Positions 51,981 through 61,408 of a DNA stretch of 64,000 nt are shown in pieces. The DNA is taken from the NCBI GenBank assembly GCA_041391225.1, contig JAWKOL010000008.1:124001-188000 (forward strand). The letters run 5' to 3'. The position numbers and the translations under genes are program-made. The notes under the pieces are model-generated. The model saw nothing but the letters and a program-made list of their open reading frames with translations. It did no database searches and had not been told where the DNA came from. Position 1 is the first letter of the stretch. Each line of letters starts with the position of its first letter. The stretch is from RI-153 sp041391225. Lineage in GTDB: Bacteria; Chloroflexota; Anaerolineae; Caldilineales; Caldilineaceae.

Positions 51981-53684
51981 ATGTTACGCGATCAAATACA
52001 GGCAATCGTGGCCGAGGCCATCCAGGCCGCCGCGGACGCCGGTGAACTTCCGTCAATTGAAATGCCCGCCGCCGAGATCATGCGGCCCAACCGGCCCGAA
52101 CATGGCGATTTCAGCACCAACATCGCAATGGTCGTGGCTGCCGCCGTCAAGAAAGCCACCGGCGAGAAGAGCAACCCGCGCCAGATCGCCCAGACCATCG
52201 CCGACCGCATGCCCACCAACGGCATGATCGGCGCTGTGGAATTGGCCGGCCCTGGCTTCATCAACCTGCGCCTGTCGCAATCGTGGCTGCAAGGGCAGGT
52301 GCGCGCCATTGTCGATGCCGGCGCCGACTTCGCCGCCATCGATCTTGGCCGCGGCAGGCGCTGGCAGGTGGAGTTCGTCAGCGCCAATCCCACGGGTCCG
52401 CTGCACTTTGGCGGCGCCCGCAACGCTGTGCTGGGCGACGCGCTGGCCAACGTCCTCGATGCGGCGGGCTTCGCTGTTCAGCGTGAATACTACGTCAACG
52501 ACGCAGGGACGCAGATGCAGCTCTTCGTGGAGACGCTCTACGCCCGCTACTTGCAGCACTTCGGGCGCGAGGCCGAGATCCCCGAGGGCGGCTACAAGGG
52601 CGACTACATGATCGAATACGCCAAGCGCCTGGCCGAAAAAATGGGCGATTCGCTGCTCGGCATGGACCGCGATGCCGCGCTGGCCGCCATCCGCCCCGAA
52701 GGACGCGCCATCGTGCTGGCCGATCTACAGGACGAACTCGCCCTGATCGGCGTACGCTTCGACGAATGGTTCAGCGAGCAGAGCCTTTACGACAACGGCG
52801 AGGTCGACGAAGTGCTCGCCATGCTGCGCGAAAAGGGTGAAATCGCCGAGCGCGACGGCGCTCAGTGGTTCCTGGCCAGCAACTATCCCAAAAACGACAA
52901 GGACGAAGTGGTGATCCGCTCAACCGGCGCGCCCACCTACTTCGCCAGCGACATCGCCTACCACTACAACAAGTTCATCCGCCGCGGCTTCGAGAAGGTG
53001 ATCAACGTGTGGGCGGTGGATCACCAGGGGCACGTGCCGCGCATGCACGCCGTGATGCAGTCGCTTGGGCTGGACCCCGAACGGCTGGTGATCCTGCTCT
53101 ACAACCTGGTCAAGCTCATGCGCGACGGCCAGGAAGTGAAGATGAGCAAACGATCCGGCGACTTCCTCACCTTGCGCGAGGTGGTGGAAGAAGTGGGCAG
53201 CGACGCCGTACGTTTCATGCTGCTCACCCGCGGACCAGAAAGCAGCATCGACTTCGACCTGAACCTGGCCGTGGAACAGACTAGCGAAAACCCGGTCTTC
53301 TACGTGCAGTACGGCCATGCCCGCATCTGCTCGATCATCGAGAAGGCCGGTAGCGAAGGTCTGCTGCCTGAAGGGGGCATCGCCGCCGTAGACGATTCCC
53401 TGTTGGCGCTCCTGGAACATCCAGCAGAACTGGATCTGATCCGCAAGATGCTGGAACTGGAAGAACAGATCGAAACCGCCGTGGACAAACTGTCGCCGCA
53501 CAACCTGACCCACTACGGCATGGAACTGGCGCGCGTCTTCACCATGTTCTATCGCGACTGTCACGTCGTCGATAGCGACAACGTCGACCTAAGCTGCGCT
53601 CGGCTCCTGCTGTCCCAGGCCGCCCGCACGGCGTTGGCGCGGGTGTTGGGGCTGTTGGGTGTATCCGCGCCGCAGAGTATGTAA
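51981..53684 (+). CDS. argS: Arginyl-tRNA synthetase
   Basis: 567 residues. It charges tRNA-Arg. The N-terminal additional domain (about 1-90) is followed by the class I core: VEFVSANPTGPLHFGGARNA contains the HIGH-equivalent, with phenylalanine in place of the usual valine or isoleucine, and KMSKRSGDFLTL is the KMSKS loop, both ahead of the anticodon-binding helical domain. WAVDHQGHVPRMHAVMQSLG is also typical. Unlike its neighbours polA and serA it is read without a frame break. The start lies 6 bases after polA, so the two are probably co-transcribed. Confidence 0.95.
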   Translation: MLRDQIQAIVAEAIQAAADAGELPSIEMPAAEIMRPNRPEHGDFSTNIAMVVAAAVKKATGEKSNPRQIAQTIADRMPTNGMIGAVELAGPGFINLRLSQSWLQGQVRAIVDAGADFAAIDLGRGRRWQVEFVSANPTGPLHFGGARNAVLGDALANVLDAAGFAVQREYYVNDAGTQMQLFVETLYARYLQHFGREAEIPEGGYKGDYMIEYAKRLAEKMGDSLLGMDRDAALAAIRPEGRAIVLADLQDELALIGVRFDEWFSEQSLYDNGEVDEVLAMLREKGEIAERDGAQWFLASNYPKNDKDEVVIRSTGAPTYFASDIAYHYNKFIRRGFEKVINVWAVDHQGHVPRMHAVMQSLGLDPERLVILLYNLVKLMRDGQEVKMSKRSGDFLTLREVVEEVGSDAVRFMLLTRGPESSIDFDLNLAVEQTSENPVFYVQYGHARICSIIEKAGSEGLLPEGGIAAVDDSLLALLEHPAELDLIRKMLELEEQIETAVDKLSPHNLTHYGMELARVFTMFYRDCHVVDSDNVDLSCARLLLSQAARTALARVLGLLGVSAPQSM

Positions 53685-53685
53685 A

Positions 53686-53802
53686 CGTGATTCGTGATGA
53701 GTGATCCGTGGGTAGAGGAAGTTATCGGTTGATTGGCAAGTGGCAGAAAACAATCACCCACTCATCACGGATCACGAATCACGAATCACTCATCACGAAT
53801 CA
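53686..53802. repeat. GATTCGT/ACGAATC heptad inverted repeat between argS and serA
   Basis: The left arm (53686-53713) is built of GATTCGT, GATGAGT, GATCCGT. The right arm (53751-53802) is the complementary series ACTCATC, ACGGATC, ACGAATC, ACGAATC, ACTCATC, ACGAATC. The serA reading frame is open upstream through the right arm, which would add a false repetitive N-terminus. Confidence 0.82.
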
Positions 53803-53809
53803 GGATCCT

Positions 53810-55396
53810 ATGCCCGAAACCTACAAAGTACTCGTCAGCGATCAACTCTCCGACACCGGTCTGGCGCCGCTGCAAGAAGCGGACGGCGTCGAGGTAGTGG
53901 TGAAGACCGATCTCACGCCGGCGCAGTTGATCGCCGAGATTCCCGACTATCACGCGCTGCTGGTGCGCAGCAGCACCCAGGTGACCAAAGAGGTGCTCGC
54001 CGCGGGTGAGCGCCTACTGGTGGTGGGCCGCGCCGGCGTCGGCGTGGACAACATCGACATCGGCGCGGCCACACAGGCCGGTGTCATCGTGGTCAATGCG
54101 CCCACGGGCAACGTGGTGGCGGCGGCGAACACACCGTGGCCATGCTCATGGCCATGCGCGCAACATCCCCCAGGCCGATAGTCACGTGCGCCGGGCAGTA
54201 AGCGCAGCCGCTTCATGGGTGTAGAAGTGCGCGACAAAATCCTGGGGACCGTCGGCCTCGGCCGCGTGGCCCAGGAAGTGGTGGAGCGCGCCAAAGGGCT
54301 GGGCATGCGCGCTTCGCCCACGATCCCTACGTCACCGCCGACTATGCGGCGCAGCGCGGCGTCACCATGATGGCGCTGGACGATCTGCTGGCGCAGGCGG
54401 ATTTCATCACCTTCACGTGCCGCTGAACGAGAGCACGCGGCACATGATCTCCAGCGAGCAGTTCGCCCACATGAAGCCCGGCGTGCGCATTTTGAACGTG
54501 GCCCGCGGCGGCGTCATCGACGAAGCTGCACTGGCTACGGCCATCGAATCCGGTCACGTGGCTGGGGCCGCGCTGGACGTCTTCGAGGACGAGCCACTGG
54601 GCGCAGACAGCCCGCTGCGCAACCTCTCGCAGGTGGTGCTCACGCCGCATCTGGGCGGCAGCACCGTCGAAGCGCAGGAGAAAGTCGCCGTCGATGTGGC
54701 GCTACAGGTGCTCGACGTGCTGGAAGGGCGCCCGGCCCGCTACGCCGTCAACGCTGATTCTGCCGCCCAAGGCGCTCGATTTCCTGATCCCGTACATCGA
54801 CCTGGCCGAACGCATGGGGCGCTTCCTGCGCCAGATCAACAGCCAGGGGATCGACCGGTTGGAGGTCACCGCACATGGGGCTGGCCGATCACAACATCGA
54901 CTACATCGTGGCCGCAGGCATCAAGGGCGTGTTGGCCGGCGTCGTCGAAGAACGTGTCAACATGATCAATGCGCTGCTGGCCGAACGGCGCGGCATGGAA
55001 GTGATGGAACGCAAGATCCACCATCACCAGCACGATGACCACTACGAAAACATGCTCACATTGCGCATCACCTGCGGTGAAGAACAACGCACCGTGCGCG
55101 GCGCCGTCCTGCACGGCGCGCCCAACCTGGTCGCCATCGACGATCTATGGGTGGAGTTCCCCGCCGAAGGGCATCTGCTGCTCACATCACACCGCGATCG
55201 GCCCGGCATCATCGGCCGCGTCGGCACGATGTTGGGCCAGTCGGATGTGAATATCAGCTTCATGCACGTTGGCCGGCGCAGCCCGCGCGGACAGTCGATT
55301 ATGGTGCTCGGCACCGATGAGATGATCCCCGAAGCGGTGGAAGATGAATTGTCGCAGAGCGACGACATCGGCTGGATCCGCGCCGTCTATCTCTAA
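53810..55396 (+). CDS. serA: D-3-phosphoglycerate dehydrogenase, about six frameshifts
   Basis: From ATG 53810 (AGGA upstream) the pieces read YKVLVSDQLSDTGLAPL, LLVVGRAGVGVDNIDIGAAT, VVNAPTGNVVAA, then GTVGLGRVAQEVVERAKGLG (NAD site), KPGVRILNVARGGVIDEAAL (catalytic Arg), VVLTPHLGGSTVEAQE (catalytic His) and a C-terminal ASB-ACT region ending TSHRDRPGIIGRVGTMLGQ and VNISFMHVGRR. About 525 residues, the long type-1 form. It makes phosphohydroxypyruvate for serine synthesis. Breaks lie near 54130, 54190, 54315, 54415, 54765 and 54870. All key residues survive across the frames, so the gene is probably intact in the organism. Confidence 0.9.
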
Positions 55397-55428
55397 TTCT
55401 AGATCCAGGAGCTACCGACAAGTAACAC

Positions 55429-56260
55429 ATGTCAAGACAAAATCACAGCAGCGACGCCGGCCTGGCCGATGTCTCTGGGAAGAACGATATCGCTCCCACT
55501 CGCCGCCGGCAGGTGACCGCGGCGCTGCTGGTGCTTTCGCTGGTGTGGCTGGGGCCGATTCTGGCGTGCGGCAGCTTCCAGCCGCTTCAACGCCCACGCC
55601 GTCTCCTGCACCCACGCAGGCGGCCACAGCTGATCCGCAGCAGGCCGCCGCGCCCATCCCCACCGACACGCCGGTGATCATCATCGAGCCGACGGCCACA
55701 CCTACGCCCGAACCGACGGCCACGTTCACGCCGACGCCGCTCCCAGGTACGGTGCTGGCTGTGGGGCAACCGGCGCGTGGTGGCCGCAGGGGGCCTGAAC
55801 CTGCGCGATGCGCCCAGCTCCAACGGCGTTGGTGCTTCAACTTGGGGTTGGGCAGCGACTGTCTGTGGTGGAGGGGCCGATCAGCGCGGATGGCTTCATC
55901 TGGTGGCGCGTGGACGATGGTCAGGGGACCACTGGCTGGGCGGCGCAGGGTGATGGCGCCGACGAATGGTTGTCACCGGTGTCGGGCAACGACATTGTCC
56001 CCGTGAATCGTGCGCCGCGCGTGGGCGACCGCGTGCGCGTCACCATGGACGCGGGTCAGCAGCTTTCGGTGCGCAATACCCCGGGGACAAATGCTGCCGT
56101 TCTCACCCGTGTCAACACCGGGCAGGAGTTCACCATACTGGCTGGGCCACAGTCGGCGGACGGCTTCATCTGGTATCAGGTCCGCTCCGACGATGGCGAA
56201 ATCCAGGGCTGGGCCGCCGACGGCAACGACACGACGCGTTGGTTGAGCCCGTTGGAATAG
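55429..56260 (+). CDS. SH3-domain lipoprotein, two or three frameshifts
   Basis: From ATG 55429 a basic N-terminus is followed by a lipoprotein signal, VTAALLVLSLVWLGPILAC, with the lipobox cysteine. A Thr/Pro-rich linker follows in another frame (TATPTPEPTATFTPTPLPG). Two bacterial SH3 repeats come after it: LNLRDAPSS...DGFIWWRVDDG..GWAAQGDGADEWLSP and LSVRNTPGTNAAVLTRV...DGFIWYQVRSDDGEIQGWAADG. SH3b domains usually bind cell-wall or surface ligands. Breaks are near 55580, 55775 and 55840. It is the last plus-strand gene before a convergent histidine kinase. Confidence 0.78.
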
Positions 56261-56275
56261 CGGATCGCGCCGTAT

Positions 56276-57847
56276 TCATCGTTCGTCGTTCATCTCTGCT
56301 ACCGGCACCTTTACCCGCACCACAGTACCCTTGCCTGGCTCACTTTCGATCTCAAAGACGCCGCCGGCTTCGTTGGCGCGTTCGCTCATGCTGACGATAC
56401 CCAGGTGGCCCTGGCGCGCCAGCTCGATCAACCGGCGGGGGATCGAAAAGCCCTTCCCATTGTCCTCAACTTCGAGTTTTAGCCAATCCAACTCAGTCGT
56501 CACTCGGATCCATACGCGGTCGGCGGCTGCATGTTGGAAGATATTGCGCAACGCCTGCTGCTGAATGCGAAAGAGCATCACGGCCGTCATTTCGCGTAGC
56601 CTTGGTAGGTTGTCTTCGGCTTCCAGCGTAATGTGCAGTGAAGGATGGTCGTTGTGGATGCGTTCGATGTGCGCCTCAATTGCGGCTTTCAGGCCGAAAT
56701 CCACCAGGATCGGTGGGCGCAGGTCACCGACAATGCGACGCAGTGTCTGGTTGATGTGGCCGATCTTGCCGCGAATGTTGGCGATGGCCTTGCCCATCGC
56801 TTCATCGGCATTGGCGTTGCTGTAGTGAACCAGATCGTAGGTGAGCACCGTGAGATCCTGCATCGCCGTGTCGTGTAGTTCGTGGGCGAGGCGCAGCCGC
56901 TCTGCCTCGCGGCTCTGCGCCAGACGGCGGCGGACTTCGGCCAATTCTTGGGCGGTGCGCTCCTGTTCGCGTAGGGTTGCCTGGAGTTGTGTATTCAACT
57001 CGCTCAGTTGGGCGGTGCGTTCGGCTACCTGGCTTTCCAGCAGCTCGCGGGCCTGGTGCAGTGATTCCTGCGCCTGCTTCAGTTCGGTGATGTCTTCGAC
57101 CACTGCCCCCAGGCCAATCACCTCTTCGTCGAGGCGGATCGGGTAGAAATGTTCGCGCCAGACGTGTTCGGTATCGGGATCGGCGGGTGTGCTGCCGTAA
57201 ATCTCCACGTCCATGGCCGGTTCGCCGCTCTCCATCACCCCGCGCAAAAAGTCCTCAACGTCGTGGATGTCCTTGATTTGGGGCAGAATTTCACTGGGGC
57301 GCTTGCCGATGTGTGCGCCAACCGGCAGTCCGTTCATGTCGGCCAGCGATTGGTTCAGGCGTAGAAAGCGCATGTCGCGATCCCACACACTCAAGCCGAC
57401 TGGCGCCGAATCGAAGAGTGATTTGAGCAACGCTTGCGTTTCGCGTAGATGCCGATTCTCGGCGACAAAGTTGGTGACATTGACCGCGGCGGCGACGACG
57501 CCAATTGGATTGCCGTGTTCGTTGCGCAGCCGCTCGAACACCATATCGAACGAGCGCATGCCGTCGCTAAAGGGGAATGTGATGACGCGGCGGATGGTGC
57601 GCCCGCTTTCGAGCACCTGCTGTTTGATTTCGACAACTTCGCGCCCGGCGTCGTTGGGCTGCAACTCGTCATCGCGCTGCCCGATGGCCTGTGCCGCGTC
57701 GAAATCTGGGTTTGGATGGTAGATCCATGTGTAGCGATGGTTGGTGTCGGTGTAGGCCAGGATCAGGCCCACTCGCCGTATCATCTCTTCTCTGCGCAGA
57801 AGTTCTTCGGGGGTGGCACCCTTCGTGAGACGGCCTGGCGTGGTCAT
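56276..57847 (-). CDS. Soluble PAS-PAS histidine kinase (NarL/LiaS type)
   Basis: About 523 residues from ATG 57847, no membrane segment. Two PAS domains (about 20-145 and 155-275) are followed by a coiled-coil linker (ELLESQVAERTAQLSELNTQL) and a HisKA_3 dimerisation domain with the phospho-histidine in RLAHELHDTAMQDL. The HATPase has GHLGIVSMSERANEAGG and EVEDNGKGF. Kinases of this class pair with NarL-type regulators, but none is adjacent, so it is an orphan. Cytoplasmic PAS sensing of redox, light or a small ligand is likely. The same strand continues with the LysK-like gene upstream. Confidence 0.9.
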   Translation of the reverse strand: MTTPGRLTKGATPEELLRREEMIRRVGLILAYTDTNHRYTWIYHPNPDFDAAQAIGQRDDELQPNDAGREVVEIKQQVLESGRTIRRVITFPFSDGMRSFDMVFERLRNEHGNPIGVVAAAVNVTNFVAENRHLRETQALLKSLFDSAPVGLSVWDRDMRFLRLNQSLADMNGLPVGAHIGKRPSEILPQIKDIHDVEDFLRGVMESGEPAMDVEIYGSTPADPDTEHVWREHFYPIRLDEEVIGLGAVVEDITELKQAQESLHQARELLESQVAERTAQLSELNTQLQATLREQERTAQELAEVRRRLAQSREAERLRLAHELHDTAMQDLTVLTYDLVHYSNANADEAMGKAIANIRGKIGHINQTLRRIVGDLRPPILVDFGLKAAIEAHIERIHNDHPSLHITLEAEDNLPRLREMTAVMLFRIQQQALRNIFQHAAADRVWIRVTTELDWLKLEVEDNGKGFSIPRRLIELARQGHLGIVSMSERANEAGGVFEIESEPGKGTVVRVKVPVAEMNDER

Positions 57848-57904
57848 GGCGTGGTCTCTCCTCAGTATTTCATGGACCAATATCAGCCACCATAAAATTC
57901 TGGC

Positions 57905-59122
57905 TTATAGTTCACGCAATGCTGCCTCAAGCACAAGCACGGCGTTCCAGTATTCGGCGATCTGAACGTGCTCATGGGGTGTATGATCGAGGCTGCTGTC
58001 GCCTGGGCCGTAGGCCAGGATCGGGCAACCCCAAACCGGCCCCACCACATTCATGTCGCTGGTTCCCGTTTTCACCACGAAGGCGGGGCGCTGCCCATGC
58101 CCGCGCAGTGCTGCCAGGAAAGCGCGTACCAACGCGTTGTTGCGGTCGCTGCGCCAGGCCGGTTCATGGCCGAGCAATGTCAACTGGATTTCGTTCAACG
58201 GGCCGGCGAAACGTAGTGTCACCGGCTGCGCCGGGAGAATCGCTGGAATTTCCCGCGGTGCGCCCACGTGTGCGGCCGCGGTTGCAGCCCAATTGGCCAG
58301 ATTGCGGGCAAAGGCGTCTGCGTCGAAGTCGACGGGCAGGCGTACGCCTGCTCGCGCGTAGACGTGATCGTGCATGGCGTCGTCCGTCCACGTGCGCAGG
58401 TCGCGCAGGCTGGGCAGAAGTTGATCAAAGGCGCGTTCTCGACCATCGTTGAAGCTGTCGGCGTAGGCGGCGAGGTGGTTCCAGAAGTCCACGGCCAGGG
58501 TGGCGACGCCCCGCTCCGGGCCGGCTGTGTGGGCCATGGGCTGTCGAGCTTCTATTTCTACCAGCAGCCGCCCTTTGTAGCCGAGGGTGACGCGCGACCA
58601 GCTACTCGGCTCACCGATGATGCAGGCTTCGGGGAGGGGTTCGTCCTTGCCGTTGAAGCGGGCGGCGATGAAGCGGGCGCCCTTGCTGGTGGCTGCCTCC
58701 TCTTCCACCGCCCCCACCACCACAAAACGGATGTCGTGGTTGTGTGCCCATTCTGTGCCGATGCGGGCCACGGCGGCGGTGAAGGTGGCGAGCGGGCCTT
58801 TGGCGTCTACGCTGCCCCGCCCGTAGAGCACAGGACCGTTGTCTGTGTCTTCGATGCGCACGGGGATGTTGCCGGGGACAGTGTCGATATGACCTAGGAG
58901 AACGATGGTTTTGGCGGCGTGCGCTGGGCCGATTTCGCCTACGGCGTTGCCCGCTCCGTCAACGTATGCGCGATCATAGCCCAGCGTGTCCATGCGCTGG
59001 GTAAGCCATGTCGAGGCTGCGGCCTCCTGGCGGCTGAACGATGGGATCTCTACCAGCCCGTGGAGCAGATCAATGGCGCCGGACTGGTCGAGAACGTTGT
59101 GTGTACGCGTGGAATCGAGCAT
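57905..59122 (-). CDS. lysK: M20-family peptidase, [LysW]-lysine/ornithine hydrolase-like
   Basis: 405 residues. Zinc-peptidase motifs: LLGHIDTVPGNIPV, GRGSVDAKGPLA and VVGAVEEEAATSKGA. The C-terminal VVKTGTSDMNVVGPVW and YGPGDSSLDHTPHEHV match the LysK/ArgE-like group that releases lysine or ornithine from the carrier protein LysW. If so, this organism makes lysine by the aminoadipate pathway or arginine by a LysW-type route. No lysW, lysX, lysZ, lysY or lysJ is in the window, so the role remains inferred. Start at ATG 59122; a PAC2 gene lies just upstream on the same strand. Confidence 0.82.
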   Translation of the reverse strand: MLDSTRTHNVLDQSGAIDLLHGLVEIPSFSRQEAAASTWLTQRMDTLGYDRAYVDGAGNAVGEIGPAHAAKTIVLLGHIDTVPGNIPVRIEDTDNGPVLYGRGSVDAKGPLATFTAAVARIGTEWAHNHDIRFVVVGAVEEEAATSKGARFIAARFNGKDEPLPEACIIGEPSSWSRVTLGYKGRLLVEIEARQPMAHTAGPERGVATLAVDFWNHLAAYADSFNDGRERAFDQLLPSLRDLRTWTDDAMHDHVYARAGVRLPVDFDADAFARNLANWAATAAAHVGAPREIPAILPAQPVTLRFAGPLNEIQLTLLGHEPAWRSDRNNALVRAFLAALRGHGQRPAFVVKTGTSDMNVVGPVWGCPILAYGPGDSSLDHTPHEHVQIAEYWNAVLVLEAALREL

Positions 59123-59129
59123 GGGGCGC

Positions 59130-60047
59130 CTATTCGTCGTCGTCGAAAAGGTTGCCCAGTTCTCGCTCCCAGATATCGTCCAGGGGCATGAATGAGCGTT
59201 CGGTAAACTCCCTGTTCAACTCCTCGAAATACTCGCGGATGTTCAACTGCGGCAGCTCACCGGCCAGTTCTTCGATATCCGAGTCGATAGAAGCCACCAA
59301 CTCATCTGTCTTGCGGCTCAAGTCCGACAAACTGATCCCCAGATCGAACATGTGGTTGATGCGCCGCATGATGTCGTACCACGCTTTAAAGTCATTTTCG
59401 ATGCGGATGCCCTGTGCGGGCGCGCCCATCTGGCCGAACTCGTAGGCCGGCACGAAGCCATGAAAGGTGACACATTCGATGCCGCGCTCTTTGGCCTTGT
59501 GTACCATGAACGTGCCGATGGTGGTGCCGCCCTGGTAGTTGGAGAAGCGCACAGCGTAGTCTTCCAGTTCGCCGTGCATGCGCTCCAGGCTGTAGCTGCA
59601 CGACACTTCGCGGTCTTTGTCGTAGGGCATGGAGCCATAGACGCCGCCCAGGATCACGATGCGACGCACGCCCAGCTTCTCCACCACATCGAAGAATGCG
59701 TCGGCGTAGGTGTCTTCGTTGACGTGTGGTTCTTCGCCCAGAAAGATGAGCAGGCCGCGCTCGGCGTCGCCTGTGTAGAAGAATTCGTTGACGCGCTGGC
59801 TCATGTTGAGCACGAAACCATCTTTCATCTGCACTTCACGGCGCAAGAGGTGGTGGGTGCCGGGCAGTTGGAAGAGATAGAAGCTGTCGGGTGCAATGTC
59901 GCCGATTTTGCGTGCATCGGTCTGATCGATCAGATAGGCGGGCAGGCCCGACGAGATCGAGCCGGCGTCGGCCCATTGATGCCAACCGGCAATTAGGTAA
60001 ATGGTTTTGGCGCTAGGGGTTTCCCAGAGCTTGACCGAAGTATGCAT
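59130..60047 (-). CDS. PAC2-family protein
   Basis: 305 residues. It matches the PAC2 (proteasome assembly chaperone 2-like) family: LIAGWHQWADAGSISSGLPAYLI near the start, VEKLGVRRIVILGGVYGSMPY in the middle and YQGGTTIGTFMVHKAKERGI. It ends in a Glu/Asp-rich tail (FDDDE). In Actinobacteria PAC2 proteins accompany the Pup-proteasome system, but in Chloroflexota they are found without clear partners. No proteasome gene is present here. It is separated from the LysK-like gene by 7 bases, so the two are co-transcribed. Confidence 0.82.
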   Translation of the reverse strand: MHTSVKLWETPSAKTIYLIAGWHQWADAGSISSGLPAYLIDQTDARKIGDIAPDSFYLFQLPGTHHLLRREVQMKDGFVLNMSQRVNEFFYTGDAERGLLIFLGEEPHVNEDTYADAFFDVVEKLGVRRIVILGGVYGSMPYDKDREVSCSYSLERMHGELEDYAVRFSNYQGGTTIGTFMVHKAKERGIECVTFHGFVPAYEFGQMGAPAQGIRIENDFKAWYDIMRRINHMFDLGISLSDLSRKTDELVASIDSDIEELAGELPQLNIREYFEELNREFTERSFMPLDDIWERELGNLFDDDE

Positions 60048-60092
60048 GATTTCGACCTTTTTCTGTTGATCCGTTCGGTGAATGCATCCTGA

Positions 60093-60908
60093 TTATAATG
60101 GACAGCTTCCACCTATACAACCGGAATTGCAGTAAGGTAGATTGTGAAGTTGGGCGATAGGGTCTTGGGCGCACGGCGGCAAAGACCCGTGCTGGATGAA
60201 GTGTTCCACAATCTCATTGAAGCGATCTGCACGATCCCACATGGGGTTGTGACCGGCGTGATCAATGACGACAAATTCGGCGTTGGGCAGCCGATCATAG
60301 ATCCGTACACCCATGCTGAGTGGCACCAGCCAATCATGATCGCCCCACACCACCAGCGTCGGCGCGCGGACAAGGCCGATCTTGTAGGAAATGTCGCTGT
60401 GCATCAGTTCGTGTGCAGCCGAGTAGACGGTGCGTGGCCCAGCCTGCAGGCCGTCACCAAAGAGGATCGGCAGGAACGGGCGCGGCATCTCCATCAGGGC
60501 GCGGGCCAGGCGCACGGCTATCTTGGCGCGGCTGCGCTCTAGTGGTAGCGCGGGCGCATCCACCACGACCAGCCGTTCGACTTTGGCGGGGAAGCAGGCC
60601 GCCAGGTCGATACTGATGAACCCACCCATCGAATGCCCGATGAGGGTGGCCGCGTTGATGCCAATCTGTTCCATCCACTTCGCGATCAGGGGTGCCGCTT
60701 GTGTCAGGTGGAAATGCTGTCTGCGGCTACGGCCGAAGCCCACCAGATCGATCACGTAGACATGATGGGATCTGGCCAGATAATCGATGTTTTGCAGCCA
60801 CCACCGCCCCGATCCCGAAAGCCCGTGGATCAGGAGCACCGGCGATCCCTCGCCGCCTTCTCGATAGTGTATACGCCTGCCGTCGACGTAGCTGATGTGT
60901 TCCTGCAT
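60093..60908 (-). CDS. Alpha/beta hydrolase with Cys-rich C-terminal tail
   Basis: 271 residues. The nucleophile elbow GHSMGG (Ser about residue 93), the acid in WGDHDWLVP and the histidine in HAGHNPMW make a full catalytic triad; the oxyanion loop is LIHGLSGSGRWW. It is an esterase or a C-C hydrolase of unknown substrate. The odd feature is a C-terminal tail, NLPYCNSGCIGGSCPL, with three cysteines after the fold has ended. The tail could bind a metal or form a disulfide. A UspA gene follows 7 bases upstream on the same strand. Confidence 0.83.
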   Translation of the reverse strand: MQEHISYVDGRRIHYREGGEGSPVLLIHGLSGSGRWWLQNIDYLARSHHVYVIDLVGFGRSRRQHFHLTQAAPLIAKWMEQIGINAATLIGHSMGGFISIDLAACFPAKVERLVVVDAPALPLERSRAKIAVRLARALMEMPRPFLPILFGDGLQAGPRTVYSAAHELMHSDISYKIGLVRAPTLVVWGDHDWLVPLSMGVRIYDRLPNAEFVVIDHAGHNPMWDRADRFNEIVEHFIQHGSLPPCAQDPIAQLHNLPYCNSGCIGGSCPL

Positions 60909-60915
60909 GGTTCGG

Positions 60916-61326
60916 TCATTTCATCAACAATACAGGACATTGTGCCAATATGCCGATCCGTTGGCTGATGGTGCCCAGGTTTTCGCCAGGATTCTGCGGA
61001 TCGACGCGTCGCGACGACATCACGATCAGGTCTACATCGTGGCTGTCGGCGTAGTTCAGGATCTCTTCCACACGGTCGCCAAACACGACTTCGCAGTTCG
61101 CCTGCGCGGCCAGCGCCTGCAAGGGGGTGAATTTCTCTATCGCCTGCCCCTCCAGATCATCGTAGAAGCTGTCCAACTCGCCGTGACGGTCGGTTTCGGC
61201 GATCAACTCGATCACGTGCAGCAGTGTGATCTGTCCTTTGTTGCGGTCGGCGAGCGCCTGCGCTGCCGTCACCGTTTCGTGATTGTGTTTGGAAAAATCA
61301 ACTGGAATCAAGATGTTTTTGAACAT
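60916..61326 (-). CDS. Universal stress protein (UspA family)
   Basis: 136 residues. FKNILIPVDFSKHNHETV at the start, LLHVIEL and VDLIVMSSRRVD place it in the UspA fold. The usual ATP-binding 'G-x2-G-x9-G-S/T' is not evident: the region reads SSRRVDPQNPGENLGTISQRI, so ATP binding is doubtful. The ATG at 61326 follows AAGGGGAT. It is probably co-transcribed with the alpha/beta hydrolase. Confidence 0.85.
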   Translation of the reverse strand: MFKNILIPVDFSKHNHETVTAAQALADRNKGQITLLHVIELIAETDRHGELDSFYDDLEGQAIEKFTPLQALAAQANCEVVFGDRVEEILNYADSHDVDLIVMSSRRVDPQNPGENLGTISQRIGILAQCPVLLMK

Positions 61327-61408
61327 AACGATCCCCTTTCTGTGGCGGTGAATTCACCTTTGATTTTACCATACGCGGGCGTGGAAAAGTAGTCGCGACG
61401 CGTCATCA

